In this document: piece after piece, positions 7,730 to 16,393 of the stretch
How positions within the stretch are numbered: the stretch's first letter is position 1
How the letters are laid out: each line of letters opens with the position of its first letter
Origin: DAIOHQ01 sp036744635
GTDB taxonomy: Bacteria; Planctomycetota; Phycisphaerae; Tepidisphaerales; Tepidisphaeraceae
Direction: 5' to 3'
NCBI GenBank assembly: GCA_036744635.1
Contig: DAIOHQ010000026.1
Coordinates: 1-29,502 of the forward strand
DNA length: 29,502 nucleotides
Notes under the pieces: generated by a model
Seen by the model: the letters and a program-made list of their open reading frames with translations, nothing else
The model's database searches: none
Told to the model about the DNA's origin: nothing
Program-made: the position numbers and the translations under genes

Positions 7730-9997
7730 ATGACACTCTTGCACGGATGGGCAATCGCAGTGGGAACCGCGGCCGTAGCGCTGCCGGTGGCCATCCACTT
7801 CCTCACCAAGCCGCGCCCCACCCGTCTGCCGCTCTCCACTCTTCGCTTCGTGCAGGAAGCCATCCAGCAAAAACGCGCCCGCTATCGCCTGCGCGACTGG
7901 ATCATCCTGCTGCTCCGCACCGCCGCGGTCATCCTGCTCGCCCTGGCCTTCGCCCGGCCGCTGCTGCGCGCCAGCCCCGCCGTGGCCGAACGCGGCGCCG
8001 GCAAGACCGTGCGCGTGCTCCTGCTGGATGTCAGCCAGAGCATGGCCGCCGCCTCCCACGGTGGAGGGGGAGTCAGCGCCTTCGATCGCGCCCGCGCTGA
8101 GATCGCCAGGCACGCCAACTACGACCAGGACGTCCGCATCAACCTCATTGAGGCCGGCGCGCGCCCGCGGCCTCTCTTCGACCGCCTCACCACCAATTTT
8201 TCGGCCGTGCGCGATGAGCTGGCGGCCGCCAGGGTGCGGGGGGAACGGCTCAACCTGCAGAAGGCGATCGACGCCTCGGCCGAGATGCTCGCCAAAGCCC
8301 CCGCCCCTTCCGGCAGCGCCGACCTGCGCCGCGAGCTGGTGATCGTCAGCGATTTTCAGCGCTCCAACTGGGCCGACGTGGATTTTTCTCCGCTGCCCAA
8401 GAACACGATCATTCAACTGGAATCGGTCGCTCCCCCGCCTCCGGTCCAGGCAGGCCCGCAAGTTACCCGGCTGCCCAATCTCGCCATCACCCAAGTGCGG
8501 GCGCTGGGCCGGCTTGAGCAGCGCCGGCCTGCCAAGCTGGAAATCGAGGTGGGCAATTTCTCTCCTGCCGCCCGCGACTTGCACGTCGATGTCACCCTCG
8601 GCAATGCCTCTTACCAGGCGGCTGGCCTGTGTCCTCCCGGAGTCAAGACGCCGCTGCTCATTGACTTCACCCCCAGCGAAACCGGCTGGCAGAGCGGGGC
8701 CGCCGCCCTGACCGCCGTGGACGATGCCTTGGATGCCGATAACCATCGCTCCTTTGTGCTGGAGATTCGCCCCGCTCCCACGTACGCCCTCATCACCCGC
8801 GACCCGGCCAAGCCGCAGCCGACTTCCAGCCACTTTCTCGAACGTGCCCTCGCCCCCTACAGCGATGCCACCGCCGCGGGCAAACCGGCGGCGGGCGGCT
8901 ATCCCGCACCAGGCGCAAAGACGCTGGAGCGCGTGGTGCGGATCGACCCGAGGCAACAGGGGGGGCTCGATCGCGATGCCCTCGCCCCCGCCGATTTGAT
9001 CGTCCTCGACCATCCCGGCCGGCTCTCCAACGCATCGATCAATCTCCTGGCCGCCCTCGTCCGCCGCGGCAAGCCGATGCTCTATGTCACCGCCGAGCCC
9101 ACCGACGCCAGCAACCTGAAACTATTCGCCGACGCCGAGGGCGCAGACTTGAAAATGCCGGTGGAATTTCTGGCCCCGAGTGAGTCTGGCCTTCGCCGCG
9201 ATCTGTTTCTGGTGGAGGTCCGCCGCAGTGAGATACCCTTCAGCAAATTTGGCGAATCCCTCGCCGCCGCCGTCGGCCCGCTGCGCTTCGCCGGCGGCCT
9301 GAATTCGCGAGCACTGCCGCCCGAGCAGGGCGCCTTGCGCGATGATATTCTCGCCACCTACAGCGATCGCTCCGCCGCTCTCATCGTCACCACCTGCGGC
9401 GCAGGGTCGCTGGCGGTGCTCAATGCCGACCTCAATCGCTCCAACATCGCCTCTTCGGGCATTTTTGTCCCGCTGATCGACGAGCTGGTTGGCCGCCTGC
9501 TCGCCCAGCGCCAAAGCGCCAGCGCAATCCCGAGCGGCGAGCCGATGGCCGCGTATCTGCCCGCGGAAACCGGAACCACGGCCGGCCTGGCAATTGGTCG
9601 GCAGTCGGCAGTGGGCAGTGGGCAGTCTGCAATCCAATACGCCCAAAGGGCTCCCGAATCCGAAATCAAAAATTCCTCTGACACAGGCGAGATCGCCGAG
9701 GAAAGCAACTTTGTCATCTGGCGCTGGCCGGCCGCCGGCCCTCCCGGCATCTATCAGGTGAAGCGGGATGGCCACATCATCTTCGCCGCCGCCACCGCCG
9801 TCCCCGCCAGTGAAAGTGACCTGCAGACGATCGACCCATCGCTGCTCACCGACCGCCTCGCCGGTGGCCGCCAGGTGCAGTTCCGCTACAGCGGCGATGA
9901 GCAGCAGGGCAAAGACAACACCTGGACTTGGATCGCTACCGCCTGCGCCGCCTGCATCCTGACCGAACTCCTGGCCCTGATCGCGTTCAGAACCTGA
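7730..9997 (+). CDS. BatA-like membrane protein with VWA domain
   Basis: The protein has 755 residues. The BatA N-terminal domain has two membrane segments (about 6-24 and 57-75) around 'LPLSTLRFVQEA'. The VWA MIDAS DVSQS follows (D100, S102, S104). Residues about 248-330 look like a CARDB/Ig-like beta domain, and about 400-465 ('DLIVLDHPGRLSNASINLL') an alpha/beta segment like class I amidotransferase folds without an evident catalytic cysteine. A final membrane helix lies near 735-753. Most of the protein is likely periplasmic, anchored at both ends. Residues about 620-655 derive from an in-frame GGCAGT microrepeat. It overlaps nothing but follows DUF58 by three bases, and its role is probably as a MoxR client. 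Confidence 0.9.
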   Translation: MTLLHGWAIAVGTAAVALPVAIHFLTKPRPTRLPLSTLRFVQEAIQQKRARYRLRDWIILLLRTAAVILLALAFARPLLRASPAVAERGAGKTVRVLLLDVSQSMAAASHGGGGVSAFDRARAEIARHANYDQDVRINLIEAGARPRPLFDRLTTNFSAVRDELAAARVRGERLNLQKAIDASAEMLAKAPAPSGSADLRRELVIVSDFQRSNWADVDFSPLPKNTIIQLESVAPPPPVQAGPQVTRLPNLAITQVRALGRLEQRRPAKLEIEVGNFSPAARDLHVDVTLGNASYQAAGLCPPGVKTPLLIDFTPSETGWQSGAAALTAVDDALDADNHRSFVLEIRPAPTYALITRDPAKPQPTSSHFLERALAPYSDATAAGKPAAGGYPAPGAKTLERVVRIDPRQQGGLDRDALAPADLIVLDHPGRLSNASINLLAALVRRGKPMLYVTAEPTDASNLKLFADAEGADLKMPVEFLAPSESGLRRDLFLVEVRRSEIPFSKFGESLAAAVGPLRFAGGLNSRALPPEQGALRDDILATYSDRSAALIVTTCGAGSLAVLNADLNRSNIASSGIFVPLIDELVGRLLAQRQSASAIPSGEPMAAYLPAETGTTAGLAIGRQSAVGSGQSAIQYAQRAPESEIKNSSDTGEIAEESNFVIWRWPAAGPPGIYQVKRDGHIIFAAATAVPASESDLQTIDPSLLTDRLAGGRQVQFRYSGDEQQGKDNTWTWIATACAACILTELLALIAFRT
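9597..9690 (+). repeat. GGCAGT microrepeat inside the BatA-like coding frame
   Basis: GTCGGCAGT, CGGCAGT and two GGGCAGT units occur in succession from 9597 to about 9627. An AT-rich tail resembling 'AATCCGAAATCAAAAATTCC' follows. The encoded residues are Ser/Gly/Gln-rich with no conserved look and sit in a linker. The surrounding frame is intact, so the insertion length is a multiple of three. Confidence 0.6.
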
Positions 9998-10092
9998 CGG
10001 GGAGATGTGATGCAAACAAAACAATTACCGCAATCGCAATCAGTGGAATGGGCTACCTGCCCATGCGCACCAGGCGCAGCGCTCCCGCTATT

Positions 10093-10119
10093 GTGGCGCG
10101 GGCGAGGCGCCCGTGCCAC
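10093..10119 (+). repeat. GC-rich palindrome of the GGCACGGGCG family
   Basis: GTGGCGCGGGCG (10093-10104) folds on CGCCCGTGCCAC (10108-10119) with one G-T pair and a three-base loop. It is a single half-unit of the paired element at 12650-12709. It lies in the 185-base gap between the two VWA genes; no other feature is apparent in that gap. Confidence 0.75.
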
Positions 10120-10182
10120 AAATACCGCCGCGATTCGAGCCCACTCACTGCCAGCCCATGCCGCCGCACAAGGCAAACTCGC

Positions 10183-12585
10183 ATGACCGCATTGACCTTC
10201 GATCCCCAGCTTCCCGCCTCGCTGTTCGCGGCCATCGCCGTCGCCAGCGCCGCCCTGCTTGGCTGGTACGCCCTGCGCCGCCCCTCCTCGGTTCCGCCAC
10301 GGCGCTGGTGGTCGATCATCGCCCTCATGACCATCGGCATCGCGCTCGTCCTCGCCCTGCTGCTTAACCCCACTCTCGTGCGCGAGCTGCCGCCGCCGGC
10401 CGGCACACCCCGCCTCACCATCCTCGTCGATGCCACCGGAAGCATGGCCACCCCCGACGCGCCCTCCGGAGCATCCCGCTATCAGTTCGCCGCCACCGCC
10501 GCAAGCAAGGTAGCCGACCGCCTTCGCGGCACCTTCGACATCACCGTGCGCACCTTCGCCTCCTCCAGGGCAGGCTCCGTTCCGGTCGATCCAGGCGAAC
10601 TCGCCAGCCGCAAACCCGATGGCCAAAGCACCGATCTCGCCGCCGCCATCGCCTCCTCGGTCACCGAGGACACCGCCTCAGGAGGCGAAGGCCGCGCTAT
10701 CCTGCTTCTCAGTGACGGCATCCACAACGCCGGCGGTTCAGCAGGCGGTGAAAACGGTGGCGTCGCCGCTGTCTTCGATTCCGTCCGTCTCGCCAAGGCG
10801 ATGGCCATCCCGATCTACACCCGCACCTTCGGCGGCGAAAAACAGGGCATCGATCTCGCTGTCGAGCTGCGCTCGCCCCAGGATCTCGCCTTCACCGGCC
10901 AGAAGGTTCCCATCGCCGTCCGCATCCGGCACACCGGCATCGGCGCTGGCAAGACCTCGCTGGCATTGCTGCAGGATGGCAAGGAAATCGCCCGCCGCTC
11001 AATTGAACTGTCCCCCGCCGGGCCATCTGACTCCTACTTCATGGTCTCCCAGGACAAGACCGGGGTGTATTCCTATGAAGTCCGCGCCGATGCCCTCACC
11101 GGCGAGGCCACCACCGCCAACAACTCCACCTCTTATCTGTTGCGGGTTGTCGATGAGCCGATCCGCGTGCTCCTGCTCGAGGGCAAACCCTATTGGGATT
11201 CCAAGTTCCTCGTCCGCACCCTCACCGCCGATCCCGCCATCGCCCTCGACTCCATCGTCCGCCTCACAGACAACCGCCTGATGCGCCGAACCCTCAGCGG
11301 CAGAGCAGAAAGTCGGCAGCCGACGGTCGGCAGTCAACAGCCGCCGGCTGGCGACGCCGATCCACCCGCGACTGCTCCCACCACCCAACCGCGCCTGGAA
11401 ACCTGGAAGATCATTCCCGACGCCACCGAAGTCCTCTCCAGTCCCGAGCACCTCAAGGGCTACCAGATCGTGGTCCTCGGCCGCGACTCGGAAATCTTTC
11501 TGACCGACACCGCCATCTCCAACCTGCAGAACTGGATTGCCACCGAAGGCGGCTCGCTGGTCTGTTATCGCGGCGCCCCCGCCACCCAAGTCAACCAGAA
11601 ACTCAGCCGCCTGCTCCCCGTCAAGTGGCAACCTTCCAGCGAAACCCGCTTCCGCGTCAAGCTCACCGACCAGGGCCGCGACCTGCACTGGTGGCCGGCC
11701 GCGGGCGCCAACGAAAACCAGCTCCTCGCCCAGCTTCCCGCCCTGGCCCGCACCGCCCAGGTCGATCAGTCCAAGCCGCTGGCTGTCGTCCTCGCCACCG
11801 CCGTCTCCCCCGCTGGGGAAAAAGATCCCGCCGTCGTCTACCAGCCCTACGGCACCGGCCGCGTCGTCGTCATCGAAGGCGCCGGCATGTGGCGCTGGGC
11901 CTTCCTTCCGGCGCAAGACCAGGGGGGGCAGGAGGGCAGGGGAGGGCAGGAGCAGGCGGCCGTCTATGCCGGGATGTGGCAAAGCCTTCTCCGCTGGCTC
12001 ACCAGCAACGGCAACCTCACCCCCGGCCAGCAGATGACCCTCCGCGCTGACAAGGTGAGCTTCGCCAACACCGAGTCCGCCACCGCCACCTTGCTGGTGC
12101 GCGAAGAAGGCGCCGCCAGACAACAGCCCCTCGTCGAGCTCTCCCCCGCGGGGGTGGCAGATGGACACGGCGCCGCGTCCATCCCTCCCACCTTCGCCCC
12201 CATCCCTGTCGGCGAAGAGCCCGGCATGTTTCGTCTCGACTTCGGCAAGCTGCCCGATGGCCGCTACCAGGCCCACATCGTCGGCCGGCCGACGGACGAT
12301 TCCGCCAACGTCGCCATCTTCGACGTGCGCAGCTTCGGCGATGAGCAGCTTGACCTCAAAGCCCGCCCCGACCTGATGGCCCGCATCGCCTCCCTGAGCG
12401 ATGGCGTGGTGGTTGACGACAGCGCGGCCGACGAGATCGCCGCCAGCTTCCGCCAACACCTCGCCCGTCTCCACCCGCCCCAATTCGAACGCCGCAGCGC
12501 CTGGGACAAGTGGTGGCTCCTCACTGCCATCTTCGTAGTCTGGACCCTTTCCTGGACCCTGCGCCGTAGCGGAGGGCTGGTATGA
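10183..12585 (+). CDS. Large VWA-domain membrane protein
   Basis: The protein has 800 residues from ATG 10183, chosen because upstream sequence in frame is repeat-derived. Two N-terminal membrane helices (about 13-30 and 43-62) precede a VWA domain with MIDAS DATGS (D83, T85, S87) and 'LLLSDGIHNAGG'. A beta-rich region follows. Residues about 327-500 ('RVLLLEGKPYWDSKFLVRTL', then 'YQIVVLGRDSEIFL') resemble the amidotransferase-like fold common in planctomycete VWA proteins. One helix near 775-793 closes the protein. Residues about 375-400 contain a CGGCAGT-type microrepeat. Most of the chain should be periplasmic. It is a probable second partner of the MoxR ATPase. The molecular activity is unknown. 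Confidence 0.88.
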   Translation: MTALTFDPQLPASLFAAIAVASAALLGWYALRRPSSVPPRRWWSIIALMTIGIALVLALLLNPTLVRELPPPAGTPRLTILVDATGSMATPDAPSGASRYQFAATAASKVADRLRGTFDITVRTFASSRAGSVPVDPGELASRKPDGQSTDLAAAIASSVTEDTASGGEGRAILLLSDGIHNAGGSAGGENGGVAAVFDSVRLAKAMAIPIYTRTFGGEKQGIDLAVELRSPQDLAFTGQKVPIAVRIRHTGIGAGKTSLALLQDGKEIARRSIELSPAGPSDSYFMVSQDKTGVYSYEVRADALTGEATTANNSTSYLLRVVDEPIRVLLLEGKPYWDSKFLVRTLTADPAIALDSIVRLTDNRLMRRTLSGRAESRQPTVGSQQPPAGDADPPATAPTTQPRLETWKIIPDATEVLSSPEHLKGYQIVVLGRDSEIFLTDTAISNLQNWIATEGGSLVCYRGAPATQVNQKLSRLLPVKWQPSSETRFRVKLTDQGRDLHWWPAAGANENQLLAQLPALARTAQVDQSKPLAVVLATAVSPAGEKDPAVVYQPYGTGRVVVIEGAGMWRWAFLPAQDQGGQEGRGGQEQAAVYAGMWQSLLRWLTSNGNLTPGQQMTLRADKVSFANTESATATLLVREEGAARQQPLVELSPAGVADGHGAASIPPTFAPIPVGEEPGMFRLDFGKLPDGRYQAHIVGRPTDDSANVAIFDVRSFGDEQLDLKARPDLMARIASLSDGVVVDDSAADEIAASFRQHLARLHPPQFERRSAWDKWWLLTAIFVVWTLSWTLRRSGGLV

Positions 12586-12649
12586 CCGCTCTCAACACGC
12601 GCACCGCGATCATCTCCCGGATCTGTCTGAGCGCATACATCGCGCATTG

Positions 12650-12709
12650 GTGGCACGGGCGCCTCGCCCGTGTTCAATGCTCCAAGCACGGGCGAGGTGC
12701 CCGTGCCAC
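12650..12709 (+). repeat. Paired GGCACGGGCG inverted repeat
   Basis: 12650-12673 is complementary to 12686-12709 apart from G-T pairs, with a 12-base spacer. Each arm is itself nearly self-complementary, so a cruciform or double hairpin is possible. It fills the centre of the 191-base gap between the second VWA gene and the DUF4175-like gene. GTGGCACGGGCG elements of this kind are, from memory, common in planctomycete and verrucomicrobial intergenic DNA. Confidence 0.85.
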
Positions 12710-12776
12710 GATAGATGCAAATGCCCCAGCCCACGGTTCGGCAGACCAAATGTACTTGACGAACGGACGGTGACCC

Positions 12777-15602
12777 ATGCAAAGCCCCACCCTCCAACAT
12801 CATCTCCTCAAGCTCAAACGCCGCCTCCTGGCCTTGGAATTCGCCGGCGGCGGAGGCTGGGGCATCCTGCTCGCCCTGCTCATCCTCATCGCCGCCGCCT
12901 GGCTCGACTTGATGGTCGAGCTCTCCCCCGCCCTGCGCATCGCCTCGCTCCTCATCGCCATCGCCGCCACCCTGATCCTCCTGATCCGCAGCGTCGCCCT
13001 CGCCTTCCGCCACGCCGCTCCCCAATCCCTCGCCCGACGCCTCGACACCGCCGCCAACGCCCACGGCCAGATCCTCACCGGCGTGGACTTCACCCTGCAA
13101 TCCTCAACCGCCTCCCCTGCCTCCGCTCCCCTCTCGCAGGGGCTGACCGAACTCGCCGTCGATCGCGCCGCCACCCTCGCCGGATCGATCCGCCCCGCCG
13201 CCGCCGCCCCTCACCAGCCCCTCTATCGCCCTTGGGGCCTCGCCGGCACCCTGATCCTCGGCCTGCTCATCCTCTCCGCCGCCGCCCCGCGCCTCTCCAC
13301 TGCCCTGTGGCTGCGCTTCACCGATCCCTTCGGCGACCATCCACCCTATTCGCGCATCTCCCTGGCCGTCGAACCCGGCGACACCCGCATCGTCTATGGC
13401 ACCAGCCTGGAAGTCCGCGTCCGCCCCCAAGGCGGCGTCATCGACAATCCCCAAGTCATCCTGCATGCCGCCGACTCACAAGGCGCAGGGGGGGCCGACG
13501 AAACCCTCCCCATGTTCCAGGAAGCCGATGGCAAATGGATCGCCACCGTCGCCAACGTCACCGCCCCGGCAACTTACTGGGTCCGCGCCCCAGGCGTGCG
13601 CAGCCGCCACTATCAGCTCGACCTCATCACCGTCCCCAAAATTGAATCCGCCCGCTTCCGCGTCACCCCACCCGCCTATACCCATCGCCCCTCCTACGAA
13701 GGCGCCCTCCCCCAGGGCGGCCTCTCCGGCCTCCCCGGTGCCACCGTGGAAATGTGGATCAAGAGCAATCGCCCCCTCGCCGGCGGTTCCCTGCAAATCC
13801 AAACTAAGGACTCCCCCACAACGCAGGCGACAACCCTCCCCACCGCCGCGGTGGCGCCCGTCGTGGCGAACAGCAACGAAGTCAAAACTACCTTTACCAT
13901 CGACGCCAATGCCACCGCCCGCGCCACCGTCGTCGACGTCGCCGGCCAATCCTCCACCGACGTCTTCGTCGCACCCATCACGCTTCTTTCCGACGACCGC
14001 CCCTTCGTCCGCCTGCTCGAGCCCCGCGCCCAGTCCTACGCCACGCCCACCGTCACCATCAACATCTCCATGGTCGCCGAGGACGACTACGGCATCTCGC
14101 GCCTGCAGCTTTTCCGCGGCCTCAACGAGTCCCGCGTCCGCGCGGAGGAGATCCCCGTCCCCCCCAACCAGCCCCCGCGCCTGCCGGCGCAGCTCCAACT
14201 CAAGCTCTCTGACTACGGCCTGACTCCCGGCGACATCGTCAAGCTCTACGCCCGCGTCGAGGACAATGACCCCGCCGGCGCCAAAGGCTCCGAATCCTCC
14301 ATTGCCATCATCCGCATCATCTCCCAGGAGGACCTTGAGCGCATGCAACTCGCCCGCCAGGGCATGGAAGTCCTCCAGTCCAAATACGAGCAGGCCCGCC
14401 GCCGCCTTGAAGCCCTTGACCACCAGCTCGAGCAGCTTCAGAAGGATCTGGAAAAACTCGACCCCGACAGCGAGCTCGCCAAGGCGATGCGGGAAAAGAT
14501 CGCAAAGCTCGCCGAGCAAATGCAGACTGAGGCCGGCGAGATCGCCAAATCCGCCGCCCAGGACCTTCCCTTCGACATCGACCACGCCTTCAAGAAGCAT
14601 CTGCAGCAGGCCGCGGAAAAAGTCGCCGCCGCCGCCAAAGCCACCGCCGAACTCGCGCAAAAAGGCGGCATCGGCAACGCCGCCGCCGCCAAAGCTCTCG
14701 AGCAGATCCGCAAAGACCTCGCCGGCGAACAAAAAGACCTCCAGGACAAGGCCACCGATCCCCTCGACAATCTCGCCCGCATCTTCCCCCTCAAGGAAGA
14801 TGAGGCCCGCTTCGCAGAGCTCTACCAGCGCCAATCCGATCTCGCCGAACGCACCAAGGCCCTCGAAGGCCAGGAGGGGCAGGATAATCCCAGGCTCAAG
14901 AGCCGCATGCGCGACCTCGAAACCGAGCAGCGCCAGCTTCAGGATGACCTGCGCGCTCTTCTCGACGACATCGAAACCCACGCCGCCCAGCTCCCCGAAG
15001 ACCCCAAGCTCGACGACCTGCGCAAAAGCGCCAAGGAGTTCACCCAGGCCGTCAAACAAAGCGGCGCCTCCGAGGAAATGTCCCGCGCCAAGACCGCCCT
15101 CGGCGAATTCGCCGGCTCCGTCGCCCACACCCGCGCCCAAAGCGCCGCCGACATCCTCGAAAAATTCCTCTCCAAGTGCCAGGGCATGGGCGATCAGGCC
15201 AGCACCTGCATCCGCTTCCAGCCCGGCCTGGAAGATCTCGGCGACACCGTCGACCAACTCCTCGACGCCGAAGGCCTCCTCCCCGGACCCAACGGCAAAC
15301 AAGGCTCCGGCGGAAAAAACGGCTACAGCGCCCGCCGCAATTCGCTCAACAACGTCGGCATCTACGGCAACCTCCCCACCCGCGCCTCCATGGCCAGAGG
15401 CGGCAACGGCCACGACAATCGACCCTCCTCCAGCGACGGAAACGCCAACCCCGATGAAGATCGCGATCCCTCCCACGCCGCACCCAACGCACGGTCCCGC
15501 GTCGCCGGCGAAACCGGCGCCGCCATCCCTCCCGAATACAAGCGCCGCGTAGGCGCCTATTTCCAGCGCGTGGCCGACGAGCTGGGAGACAAACAGGATT
15601 AA
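12777..15602 (+). CDS. DUF4175-like membrane protein with long coiled coil
   Basis: The protein has 941 residues from ATG 12777. Three hydrophobic segments lie at about 28-47, 55-75 and 150-168. Extracytoplasmic beta-rich domains ('RISLAVEPGDTRIVYGTSLEVRV', shortened in register to about 195-300) follow. A helical region from about 514 to 775 is rich in Glu, Lys and Gln heptads and should form coiled coils. The tail is Gly/Asn/Ser-rich with a conserved-looking end, 'PPEYKRRVGAYFQRVADEL'. The layout matches DUF4175-type proteins that accompany MoxR/VWA genes. A structural or scaffolding role in the envelope is inferred. The next gene begins 20 bases after its stop with a strong AGGAG. Confidence 0.8.
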   Translation: MQSPTLQHHLLKLKRRLLALEFAGGGGWGILLALLILIAAAWLDLMVELSPALRIASLLIAIAATLILLIRSVALAFRHAAPQSLARRLDTAANAHGQILTGVDFTLQSSTASPASAPLSQGLTELAVDRAATLAGSIRPAAAAPHQPLYRPWGLAGTLILGLLILSAAAPRLSTALWLRFTDPFGDHPPYSRISLAVEPGDTRIVYGTSLEVRVRPQGGVIDNPQVILHAADSQGAGGADETLPMFQEADGKWIATVANVTAPATYWVRAPGVRSRHYQLDLITVPKIESARFRVTPPAYTHRPSYEGALPQGGLSGLPGATVEMWIKSNRPLAGGSLQIQTKDSPTTQATTLPTAAVAPVVANSNEVKTTFTIDANATARATVVDVAGQSSTDVFVAPITLLSDDRPFVRLLEPRAQSYATPTVTINISMVAEDDYGISRLQLFRGLNESRVRAEEIPVPPNQPPRLPAQLQLKLSDYGLTPGDIVKLYARVEDNDPAGAKGSESSIAIIRIISQEDLERMQLARQGMEVLQSKYEQARRRLEALDHQLEQLQKDLEKLDPDSELAKAMREKIAKLAEQMQTEAGEIAKSAAQDLPFDIDHAFKKHLQQAAEKVAAAAKATAELAQKGGIGNAAAAKALEQIRKDLAGEQKDLQDKATDPLDNLARIFPLKEDEARFAELYQRQSDLAERTKALEGQEGQDNPRLKSRMRDLETEQRQLQDDLRALLDDIETHAAQLPEDPKLDDLRKSAKEFTQAVKQSGASEEMSRAKTALGEFAGSVAHTRAQSAADILEKFLSKCQGMGDQASTCIRFQPGLEDLGDTVDQLLDAEGLLPGPNGKQGSGGKNGYSARRNSLNNVGIYGNLPTRASMARGGNGHDNRPSSSDGNANPDEDRDPSHAAPNARSRVAGETGAAIPPEYKRRVGAYFQRVADELGDKQD

Positions 15603-15622
15603 ATCACCCCAGGAGTAATTAA

Positions 15623-16387
15623 ATGAGCCATTTTCAAAAACTGAAAGTCATCGCCATCGCCCTGGCCCTCCTTGCCACCGCCGCCATCGCGGCGTCGGAT
15701 GATGCCCCGACAACCCAGCCGCGCGCAGAGCTCAAAAACGCTCCCAGGCCACTGGTTCAGGACCCCGAGTCCCTCGAGCCCCAGCAAGTCGGCGGCGAAC
15801 CCGAAGGCATCGTCCAGGTTGCCAACCTGATTTACGCCGGCACCAAAACCAGCAAGTGTTTCTCAGACCATTTTCTCATCCAGGCCGAAAAAGATTCCGC
15901 CATCTCCACCAGCCGGCGCTTCCACGCCGTCAAGCTCTCCTCCCAGGAACTCTTCGAGTTCCCCCTGGTCATCATGACCGGCGAAGGCGCCTTCGAGCTT
16001 CCCGATGCCGAACGCCAGAACCTCCGAAAGTTCGTCGAAAGCGGCGGCCTGCTCCTCGCCTCCGCCGGCTGCTCTTCGCCCGACTGGGACCGCTCCTTCC
16101 GCGCGGAAATGTCCAAGATCTTCCCGGATGCACCCCTCAGCGCCATCAAGATGGATCACCCCGTCTTCCACACCATCTACGACATCACCGACCTGCAGAC
16201 CCACCACGGCGGCGCTCCCCGCCCGCTCGAAGGCGTCTCCATGCACAATCGCATCGGCGTCCTCTACTCCCAGGATGGAATCAACGACACCGCCCACACC
16301 GAAGGCTGCTGCTGCTGCGGCGGCAATGAAATCACCAACTGCGCCCAGATCAACGTCAACATCCTCGCCTACGCGCTGCTCTATTGA
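15623..16387 (+). CDS. Secreted DUF4159 protein with cysteine cluster
   Basis: The protein has 254 residues. AGGAG lies eight bases before ATG 15623. A signal peptide (1 to about 23) is followed by 'DDAPTTQP'. The DUF4159 core covers about 60-254 and has 'VANLIYAGTK', 'LVIMTGEG', 'LRKFVESGGLLLASAGC' and H194-H195. Near the end, four adjacent cysteines (C229-C232) precede 'GGNEITNC', with C79 and C150 elsewhere. The cysteines and histidines could bind a metal or cofactor, although this is not established for the family. DUF4159 folds resemble class I amidotransferases but I see no catalytic triad. It follows the DUF4175-like gene by 20 bases and precedes the cytochrome by six. Confidence 0.88.
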   Translation: MSHFQKLKVIAIALALLATAAIAASDDAPTTQPRAELKNAPRPLVQDPESLEPQQVGGEPEGIVQVANLIYAGTKTSKCFSDHFLIQAEKDSAISTSRRFHAVKLSSQELFEFPLVIMTGEGAFELPDAERQNLRKFVESGGLLLASAGCSSPDWDRSFRAEMSKIFPDAPLSAIKMDHPVFHTIYDITDLQTHHGGAPRPLEGVSMHNRIGVLYSQDGINDTAHTEGCCCCGGNEITNCAQINVNILAYALLY

Positions 16388-16393
16388 CCCGAC

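Noticed and set aside
10999..12483. Long minus-strand ORF opposite the second VWA gene
   Set aside because: It is a shadow of the plus-strand frame with Gly/Ala-rich composition and no recognisable domain.
13476..15476. A 666-codon minus-strand ORF opposite the DUF4175-like gene
   Set aside because: Composition is Gly/Val/Ala/Leu-rich as expected from the complement of GC-biased codons, with no motif and no start context.
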